A DNA stretch of 64,000 bases from Owenia fusiformis (lineage: Eukaryota; Annelida; Polychaeta; Sabellida; Oweniidae), in contig CAIIXF020000003.1 in the NCBI GenBank assembly GCA_903813345.2, forward strand, positions 17,932,931 to 17,996,930. The letters are read 5' to 3'. The notes below the pieces were generated by a model that saw nothing but the letters and a program-made list of their open reading frames with translations, ran no database searches and was not told where the DNA came from. A program made the position numbers and the translations under genes. Of the stretch, positions 57,601 through 64,000 are shown one piece after another; the stretch's first letter is position 1, and each line of letters starts with the position of its first letter.

Positions 57601-60600
57601 ATTTTATACTGTAACTTAGCTTAACAAACACAACACTGACATTATTTTAATATCTTTGAACTTGTCAAATGTTTAGAATCTAGAACAATCATATCTAGAA
57701 TGAGTTTTATCAATAATTAAGTTTTTAATCTCTTTTTTTGGTTAATAATCAACAAATTGACGTCTATTGGCCTTGTTGACATTCTTGGAATTCCCAGCAC
57801 AATTCATCTCTCCATTTGTCAGTTCTTATCAAAATATGCTTGAGCCAAAGTTGTAGAAGTGGACCCCACTCGAATTTTTAAAAGTGAACCCCAACTCTCT
57901 GGCAAAAGCTGGCTACGGGCCTATAATATGTATCAGTTTACACTGTAATATCTAGGCTAAGTCAAATTAAACAAATTTCGCCTCAATTTAGGATGAGACC
58001 ATATTATATTTTCAGGACGAATTCAATACTTTCATTAATAGTGATGCGGGAAAACTCTTCGTTATTGATTTCTGGGCTGAATGGTGTGGACCATGCAGAA
58101 TCATTGGTCCCAAATTTGAGGTGAGTCGTAATCATTTACTCATTCACATAACAAATCATATCAAAGGAGGAGGGAAAGTATCGCAACAGATTTCGGACAG
58201 TCATATGTTGGATTTTGGCTATTTTCTGACGATTTCAACAGGTGCATATGGTAGACCAATGCATTACCTCCAGGGAAAGCACTCCTTTGAGATGATAAAA
58301 TAATAACAGGGAAGATGCAAACAACCCACCCACATGTTTTTTCTGAAATGTATTCCTTCAGTCAAATGAAATACCTCGGTGAATCAAGATGCATACTTAA
58401 AAGAGTGACCCCAAAAATTACATCCTTTAATTCTGGAATTACTACCTAGATAATAATGGAATCCTTTTTCTTGTAGTTTGTCATGTAGTCATGTTTCTCA
58501 GTGTGTGAAACTGGTCAACCTCTATTGAATCAGGTGGCATTTTTTCAGTGGAGAGTTCAGTGATCTTCCAAACTTTACACCTTGTTGAAAATTTGAAATT
58601 GAATTATGCCACCCTGTTGAGTACTAGTATTTGTTTTCACAACACCCAGTCAAAAGTATGAAGTATTGAGATATTTTTACTGAAATATGTAAAACAAGCA
58701 CTGCTGAAAAAAACTAGGGATATCACTAAATTCTGCCATTATAGTATCAGTGTTCTCCACAAGATTTTTTTTAAAGGGTGCAAAATTCTCATTTTCACAA
58801 TTCAGACCAAAATTGTCAAAATATGCACAAAATATTTTTCATGATTTTCTAATTTTCAAGTGGGTGCAAATGGATTTTCAAGTGGCTGCAAGCCCGTTTT
58901 AAAAATCTCAAGTGGGTGCTGCACCCACTTGCTTTCATACTGGGAAGATCACCAAGTATAGTATCCCACAAATATGTCAGAACTGAAAAAACCAATTCCG
59001 AACAACCCTATTATATGCCGTTTCCAAGGACGTCTCACATACATTGGTCAACCTTGTTCATATTGCAATGCGACAGACCACCCACATTCTAAATGTCCAA
59101 GAAAGCCAACATGGCGACCTAGGTGCTTTAGATGTAATTTGGAAGGTCATCTATCGAAATATTGCGGAAATCCCATACAGTGCCATCGGTGCGGCGAACA
59201 GGGGCACGCAAGATCAGACTGTAAGGTGAATATTGAGGTCAACCATATTCATTTCGAGGCGACTGGAAAAGAAGATCAAGATGAAGTGGAGGCAGAGAAT
59301 GATAGTGAAGATGAGAGTGCAGTGAACACATTAGTGGTAGGAGATTCAAACGTGCGGGAAATGGTGTTCGATGATGAATTAGTGGAAAGAAAATTCAAAA
59401 GTGGAACTAATATTAGTGATATTACGGATGTATTAAAGTCAGCTCCAAGTTACAACAGGGCGCTAGAATACATAGTTCTACATGCAGGATCTAATGATCT
59501 TGTATATAGGGCTGCAGATGTGAATTCATGTGTTACGAATTTAACAGCTGTAATACAAGAAGTGAAGGAGGTCCACCCTGAGTCTTGTATTGTCATATCA
59601 GGAGTTCCACAAGTGAATACAAAAGATCAAAAGATAAACTCCAAAATCAATAAGTACAATGAGAAAGTGAAAGAGATTTGTGGCAAGACGGATGGTCTGA
59701 TGTTCTGTGACAACAATAAAGAACTTGTAATCGATAACAAGATAAATGTGAAAGACTACAAAACAAACGATACAAAGGGAGTGCATCTAACAACAAGAGG
59801 TGCATTAAAGGTGGTTAGAAATGTGAAAAGACAAATTGAAAAGGCGAGGCAAAATGAAGAGCTTAATGGTGGTACACCATATAGAAAAAGACTTCGTAGT
59901 AAAGGTAGTACGCCATCATCTGCAGAAAAAAATGCTAAACAAATAAAAGCATAGACCTTGCCAAAACTGTTAAAATGTACATAGTGTAAATAGAAAGTGT
60001 TAGAAACATTACACCCCCCAAAAAAATCAAATAAATATGGCCAATGTAATAAGCGCAAATGTTAGAGGCCTGAGGTCAAAAATTAAAAGGTATACATTTT
60101 TTAAATTTCTGATTAAACACTGTATTGATATATGTTTTATTCAAGAATCATATATAACAAGAGAGATAAGCCATTTATGGGAGAATGAATATAAAGGAAA
60201 AGTTATATATGTTAGTGGTACAAATCACAGTAAGGGGGAAATTATACTTTTGTCAAAAAAATTTGACTATGACAAGTTCAAAATTATTCACTCAGAGGAG
60301 AGGATTCTTGGAATATCTTTTATGTGTGAGGAAACCAAGATGTATTGTTTTAATGTATATGCACCCAATGAATCAAATGATAAATGTACTTTCTTTGAAA
60401 AGGTGCAAAATATCATAAAAGAAAAATGTCCTGATACAGAGAATGTCATATTAGCTGGTGATTTTAATTGTACACTAGAGAACATTGATAATTTAGCAGG
60501 AAAACCTCATACCCAAAATGAGCGAGTAGCATTTCAAAACATGGTTGGTAAATTGCAATTAAATGACACTTGGAGAATGTTTCATACTGAAAATAAAGAT

Positions 60601-63600
60601 TTTACCTGGAGACACAAGTCAAAGTCAATAATAAGGCGGATTGATTACATTTTTGTAGGTGATAACATCTTTGATAAGGTAACATCTTCGGAAATAACTG
60701 AAATACCAGGGTCAGATCACAGAGGGGTTTATGTAAAGATATTATTTGACAAGATAGAACGGGGTCCATCTATATGGAAGCATAATAATAGTCATTTAAA
60801 AGACCAAGAATATGTAAATGGAGTTAATGCATTGATTGATCGAGTAGTTAAAGAGAATATTGATATGGTATCTAAATGGGAATATTTAAAAAGAGAAGTA
60901 AAATATTTCTCAGTTGATTATGGGAGAATGAAAGCACAAAATAGGCGAAGTGAGGTCAAAAGAGCCACATTGAGATTAAAGCAAGTAAATGAAAAATTGG
61001 CAAAAAATCCTACAAGTAACATGTTAATGGATGAGGTCAATAGATGTAAGGTTATGTATAACAATTTAATGGATGAAGAATGTAGGGGAGCTGAATTAAG
61101 ATCAAAAGCTATTTATGCACAGGAGGGAGAGAGAAGTACTAAATATTTCTTAAATCTAGAAAAATGTAAAGGCAAGAAAAAGATAATGAATGGGTGTAGA
61201 AGGCATGATGGGAAAGTTGTGACAAAATTAAATGAAATAATGAAAGAACAAGTGCAATATTTTAATAAGGTTTATCAGGCTAAACCAAAGTATAATAAAA
61301 CTGACTTAGACAGATTTCTTGACATAGATATTCCAAAGTTGACTAGAGAAGAAGCACAAAAATGTGAAGGGAAAATTACATCAGATGAATGTTCTAAGGC
61401 ATTAAAAGATATGAAAAATGATGTTTCACCGGGTAGTGATGGGTTAACTACGGGTTTTTACAAATGTTTTTGGAGAAAACTAGGGGCATTGGTTACTGAA
61501 AATTTCAACATTGCATTTGGAAAAAAACAACTAAGTCCCACTCAAAGACAGGGCATAATTACGCTATTATATAAAGGAAAGGGGGAGAGGGAAGTGTTAG
61601 ATAATTGGAGACCGATATCGTTAACAAATACAGACTATAAAATATTAACAAAAGCTTTGGCCAATAGGATGAAACTAGTTATATGTAAAATAATTAACTC
61701 AGACCAAAGTGGGTATATTCCTGGGCGATCAGCTGCAAACATATTACGAATAATTGATGATACAATAGAATATATTGAAAACATTAATGAAAGTGGTTTA
61801 TTAGTGGCAGTAGATTTTTCGGGTGCGTATAATAATATAAATAAGGACTTATTAATAGACAGTTTAAAATATTTCGGTTTTGGTGAGGATATGATTTCAT
61901 GGGTTGAAACTGTTAATAAAGAAACTAAAAGTTGCATAAACTATGCAGGGTGGTTGTCAGAATGGATTTCTTTGGATTCAGGCATAAGACAGGGGTGCCC
62001 TTTGTCACCACTATGTTTTTTGTTATGTGTTGAGCTGGTTGCGTTAAAAATAAGACAAAATAATGAAATCAGGGGAATTAAATTACCAAATAAGTCAGAA
62101 TTAAAAATAGCTATGTATGCAGATGATTTAACACATTTTTTAAAAGACAAAGATTCATTAGTAAAGGTGATAGATACAATTAATGAGTTTAGACTATTCT
62201 CTGGGCTTAGTATAAATAAAAATAAGACAGAGGCAATGTGGCTTGGAACAATGAAACATTCACAAGAAAAAGGGGTCGATATAAAATGGAAATTGCATCC
62301 AGAGAATAAAATTAAAATTTTAGGAATAGTATTTTCTGCATCAAAGAAAGTGATTGAAAATATGGATAATCTATTACCAAAATTGGAAAAAATTGAAAAC
62401 ATTATGAAAAGTTGGGTACGAAGGGATTTAACAATTTTTGGAAAAGTGACATTGGTTAAATCATTAATGATGTCACAATTTGGATATATAATACAGGCGT
62501 TCATATTACCGGAAGATTTCCTTAACCGTCTTAATACACTGTTTTACAAGTACATCTGGAGTAAAAGTGGTTTTAAAGAATGTGAAATTAAGAAACAACC
62601 GGAGAAAATTAAAAGAGAGATTTTAAATTTAGATAAAGAAAATGGTGGTCTAAACATGATAAATATGATAGACTTTCAAATCTCATTTGTGGTAAAATGG
62701 TTTTCAAAACTGATTGGTGAGGGCATGGATAAATGGAAAATAATTCCAAAAGCTGAATTTTCCAAGTTAGGGGTTAATTTCAATGTACTCAAAAGCAAGA
62801 TAGATATGGAAAACTTTATAGGGATTAATGAAGTAAAGAGTACTTTTTGGAAAAGGGGGTTAGAAATTTGGTTAACAAAATCTGAAAATAAAAATCTTTT
62901 AGATTGTGACATCATTTGGAACAATCTGGACATAACTTTTCAAAAAAGAGTTCTTTATGACAAAAAATGGATTAGAGGGGGGATTAATTATGTGTCTGAT
63001 TTTATAATAGAAGGTAAATGTTTAACATACAATGAAATAATTAATAAATTAGGCAGAGGCCCAGATGTTTATATGCAATATGTACAAGTAAGAGCAGCTT
63101 TGATAAAATATCCAAATAAAATCAATAGGAATGAAAAAATAACTTTTTTAGGGGAAAATATAGAGAAAATAAAAACATGTAATATAAGAAAGAAAATTGT
63201 TAGTAGAAGAGGGGTGACAAATAAATCAGAAGCCCATTGGAAAAATCAATATGGTGAGATCCCATTTAAGTTAATGTATAGAGTACTTTTTAAGACAAAT
63301 GTAAATCATAAAGTAAAGGAATTCATATATAAAGTAATAAATGGTGCAATAGAAATTGAAAGAAGATTGAAAAAACAAAAATTATCTGATGGAATGTGTA
63401 AAGTTTGTAAAAATGTTGAGGAATCACAAGAACACCTCTTTTTAGAATGTAAATTCAAAAATGAATGGGACAATTTAGAAAGTACTAATTTAATTGAAAG
63501 AGATAAAATGCTTTTTTACTTTAGAGAAGATAGCTCATTAGAAAACATGATAGAGATTAATAGTGAAATTTTTATTATTAAACGGAAAATATGGTTAAAA

Positions 63601-63924
63601 AGATGTGTAGAAATTTTTAATTAAGAAAATGTATTTAGATTTTAAACTATAATAGTATTATGTACATGGTGGGTAACAGTGTGTTTTTTTGGATTTCACA
63701 GATATATTGATTTGTTGTATTGAATGTATTGAAATGTTATATTGAATGTAGTAAATGGATTGAATAAGTGTATTGAATAAATAAAAAAAAATAAAAAAAA
63801 ATAAAAAAGTATCCCACAAAACACCCCGAGACATGCTAAATACTTATTTGTTTTTCTTCAGGAAATGAGTAAGGAGTTTTCTGATGCATCATTTGCTAAA
63901 GTCAACGTTGATGATGCTGATGAG
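54603..63924 (+). CDS. TXN: Thioredoxin, cytosolic type (3' end beyond window)
   Basis: Exons 54603-54623, 58016-58120 and 63862-63924 join in frame, giving 63 residues; a GT donor after 63924 shows the gene goes on. The protein begins MKALDTKDEFNTFI and has LFVIDFWAEWCGPCRIIGPK, with the redox-active W-C-G-P-C at residues 30-34, and FSDASFAKVNVDDADE, the typical beta-3 segment. No targeting sequence precedes the fold, so it is thioredoxin-1-like. It reduces protein disulfides with electrons from thioredoxin reductase. Intron 1 (3.4 kb) contains a large foldback repeat; intron 2 (5.7 kb) contains a nearly complete LINE in sense orientation. The start is inferred from length and frame; exons 2 and 3 are certain. 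Confidence 0.93.
54948..56287. repeat. Inverted repeat pair with nested short palindromes in thioredoxin intron 1
   Basis: AATTCTCCATCTAAAATGTCACTCGACTTTTTGG-type sequence (landmark ATGTCACTCGACTTTTTGG) at about 54970-55006 recurs reversed at 56238-56275. Between them are two exact short palindromes: GTCTGAATAAATATTCAGAC (about 55247) and AACAGACCGAATA with its complement (55968-55996). A paired GAACGAGCAA-TGTGAT motif occurs near 55196 and 56014. Possibly one inverted-end element of about 1.3 kb. Confidence 0.5.
56598..57264. repeat. Long foldback element, ~245-bp arms
   Basis: Left arm 56598-56842 begins GGTGCATGGATCCCCAAAGC; right arm 57020-57264 ends with its complement. Matching continues through CTTGCAACAGTCACACATTT, TTGTTAGAGTATAATAAA and TATTTCATGTCCACCATTTT. 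Few mismatches over the arms; the loop is about 177 bp. In intron 1 of thioredoxin, so a pre-mRNA would form a long hairpin. Confidence 0.9.
58750..58935 (+). repeat. Dispersed repeat into whose edge the LINE inserted
   Basis: TGTTCTCCACAAG, AATTCAGACCAAAATTG, AAGTGGGTGCAAATGG and CAAGTGGGTGCTGCACCCAC match 35345-35520. The LINE starts 37 bp to the right. Confidence 0.6.
58961..58972. repeat. LINE target-site duplication, left
   Basis: GTATCCCACAAA, identical to 63809-63820 on the far side of the LINE (13 bp if the preceding A is counted). Direct proof that 58973-63808 was inserted as a unit. Confidence 0.93.
58974..59954 (+). CDS. LINE ORF1: three CCHC zinc knuckles plus SGNH-like domain
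   Basis: 326 aa from the first ATG of the element. Three tandem CX2CX4HX4C knuckles lie at 28-41, 51-64 and 70-83 (CSYC, CFRC, CHRC starts), then an acidic linker (about 100-115). From 120 an SGNH/GDSL hydrolase-like domain follows: VVGDSN at 121-126 (block I; Ser125), HAGSND at 170-175 (block III), and KGVHLTTRGALKV near 270-285, where the Asp of the usual DGxHL is Lys. Such esterase-like ORF1 proteins bind RNA and are known from CR1/L2-type LINEs; the knuckles are usual in Tx1/L1 types. The tail is basic with RKRLRSK. The residues before the first knuckle (RFQGRLTYIGQP) look like the end of a preceding domain, so the N-terminus is probably truncated. Confidence 0.85.
   Translation: MSELKKPIPNNPIICRFQGRLTYIGQPCSYCNATDHPHSKCPRKPTWRPRCFRCNLEGHLSKYCGNPIQCHRCGEQGHARSDCKVNIEVNHIHFEATGKEDQDEVEAENDSEDESAVNTLVVGDSNVREMVFDDELVERKFKSGTNISDITDVLKSAPSYNRALEYIVLHAGSNDLVYRAADVNSCVTNLTAVIQEVKEVHPESCIVISGVPQVNTKDQKINSKINKYNEKVKEICGKTDGLMFCDNNKELVIDNKINVKDYKTNDTKGVHLTTRGALKVVRNVKRQIEKARQNEELNGGTPYRKRLRSKGSTPSSAEKNAKQIKA
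60037..63624 (+). CDS. LINE ORF2: AP endonuclease and reverse transcriptase
   Basis: 1195 aa. An N-terminal APE-type endonuclease (1-235) has ANVRGL, FIQESY, LAGDFN, RRIDYIF and GSDHRGVYVKI, so the known catalytic residues are all present. A charged, helical linker follows. The reverse transcriptase (about 450-760) has NWRPISLTNTDYKILTKALA, DQSGYIPGRSA, VDFSGAYNNI (motif A Asp), GIRQGCPLSPLCF and YADD at 694-697. The C-terminal region ends in a zf-RVT-type knuckle (CKVCKNVEESQEHLFLEC from 1121). Motif wording fits the Tx1/L1 group best. The frame has no stop or frameshift; it can reverse-transcribe and nick DNA if expressed. It does not belong to the thioredoxin gene. Confidence 0.95.
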   Translation: MANVISANVRGLRSKIKRYTFFKFLIKHCIDICFIQESYITREISHLWENEYKGKVIYVSGTNHSKGEIILLSKKFDYDKFKIIHSEERILGISFMCEETKMYCFNVYAPNESNDKCTFFEKVQNIIKEKCPDTENVILAGDFNCTLENIDNLAGKPHTQNERVAFQNMVGKLQLNDTWRMFHTENKDFTWRHKSKSIIRRIDYIFVGDNIFDKVTSSEITEIPGSDHRGVYVKILFDKIERGPSIWKHNNSHLKDQEYVNGVNALIDRVVKENIDMVSKWEYLKREVKYFSVDYGRMKAQNRRSEVKRATLRLKQVNEKLAKNPTSNMLMDEVNRCKVMYNNLMDEECRGAELRSKAIYAQEGERSTKYFLNLEKCKGKKKIMNGCRRHDGKVVTKLNEIMKEQVQYFNKVYQAKPKYNKTDLDRFLDIDIPKLTREEAQKCEGKITSDECSKALKDMKNDVSPGSDGLTTGFYKCFWRKLGALVTENFNIAFGKKQLSPTQRQGIITLLYKGKGEREVLDNWRPISLTNTDYKILTKALANRMKLVICKIINSDQSGYIPGRSAANILRIIDDTIEYIENINESGLLVAVDFSGAYNNINKDLLIDSLKYFGFGEDMISWVETVNKETKSCINYAGWLSEWISLDSGIRQGCPLSPLCFLLCVELVALKIRQNNEIRGIKLPNKSELKIAMYADDLTHFLKDKDSLVKVIDTINEFRLFSGLSINKNKTEAMWLGTMKHSQEKGVDIKWKLHPENKIKILGIVFSASKKVIENMDNLLPKLEKIENIMKSWVRRDLTIFGKVTLVKSLMMSQFGYIIQAFILPEDFLNRLNTLFYKYIWSKSGFKECEIKKQPEKIKREILNLDKENGGLNMINMIDFQISFVVKWFSKLIGEGMDKWKIIPKAEFSKLGVNFNVLKSKIDMENFIGINEVKSTFWKRGLEIWLTKSENKNLLDCDIIWNNLDITFQKRVLYDKKWIRGGINYVSDFIIEGKCLTYNEIINKLGRGPDVYMQYVQVRAALIKYPNKINRNEKITFLGENIEKIKTCNIRKKIVSRRGVTNKSEAHWKNQYGEIPFKLMYRVLFKTNVNHKVKEFIYKVINGAIEIERRLKKQKLSDGMCKVCKNVEESQEHLFLECKFKNEWDNLESTNLIERDKMLFYFREDSSLENMIEINSEIFIIKRKIWLKRCVEIFN
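63779..63808 (+). repeat. LINE 3' tail, (ATAAAAAAA) repeats
   Basis: Three units of AATAAAAAAA-type sequence end the element directly before the right target duplication. It also supplies an AATAAA poly(A) signal in the sense direction of the thioredoxin gene. Confidence 0.85.
63809..63820. repeat. LINE target-site duplication, right
   Basis: GTATCCCACAAA, matching the left copy at 58961-58972 exactly. The host sequence continues to the thioredoxin exon 3 acceptor 40 bp on. Confidence 0.93.
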
Positions 63925-64000
63925 GTAAGTTGATTTTTTATATTTGGCCGTTTTCTACCTACTTTGATCTTTTGTTAGATTTTATATCTTTTTTTCTGTT

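Larger units (their letters stand above)
58973..63808 (+). mobile_element. Non-LTR retrotransposon (Tx1/L1-type LINE), 5'-truncated
   Basis: About 4.84 kb between 12-bp target duplications, ending in an A-rich (ATAAAAAAA)n tail at about 63779-63808. It contains two non-overlapping frames 82 bp apart: a zinc-knuckle/SGNH ORF1 and an endonuclease/reverse transcriptase ORF2. The left duplication ends one base before the ORF1 ATG, so the 5' UTR is missing and ORF1 probably has lost its start. Both frames are otherwise open, so the insertion is young. In sense orientation in thioredoxin intron 2. Confidence 0.93.

Noticed and set aside
61941..62504. 187-codon minus-strand ORF
   Set aside because: Antisense shadow of the LINE reverse transcriptase.

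Overview
The window is AT-rich nuclear DNA from an animal. Genes have many small exons with GT-AG introns, and the introns and intergenic DNA carry dozens of short dispersed repeats (terminal-inverted-repeat elements, tRNA-type SINE pieces, minisatellites and one LINE). The proteins are animal orthologues, and a GlnD/DUF294-type nucleotidyltransferase fused to TPRs points to an invertebrate, probably a marine lophotrochozoan or non-vertebrate deuterostome. I cannot name the species.

Layout: (1) 134-590, minus: RING/B-box (TRIM-like) exon with an in-frame stop. (2) 3612-17967, minus: SQOR, mitochondrial sulfide:quinone oxidoreductase, seven exons; the C-terminal exons are not visible. Its introns hold several composite repeats. 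(3) 19476-24025, plus: three-exon gene for a 1128-residue nucleotidyltransferase-TPR protein. (4) 24026-29675: intergenic, repeats only. (5) 29676-36242, minus: NCOA5, nine coding exons, 533 aa, with an hnRNP C-like RRM at its N-terminus. (6) 36354-40857, plus: CNEP1R1, six exons, 126 aa, head to head with NCOA5 across about 110 bp. (7) 41952-45263, minus: SLC10 family transporter with a glycosylated ectodomain, three exons, 511 aa. (8) 45264-48473: intergenic, with a 24-bp minisatellite. (9) 48474-52497, plus: DPM1, eight exons, 237 aa. (10) 54603-63924 and beyond, plus: thioredoxin; its second visible intron carries a 4.8-kb Tx1/L1-type LINE with two open frames, a clean 12-bp target duplication and an A-rich tail.

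The genes are housekeeping neighbours rather than an operon-like system. SQOR and thioredoxin concern sulfide and thiol redox, CNEP1R1 nuclear-envelope lipid control, DPM1 ER glycosylation, and NCOA5 nuclear RNA/transcription. The features most worth a second look are the nucleotidyltransferase-TPR protein and two composite mobile elements whose internal satellite units each carry a cluster of nuclear-receptor half-sites (AGGTCA). All exon models were built by hand from splice sites, reading-frame continuity and remembered family similarity; no database search was possible.
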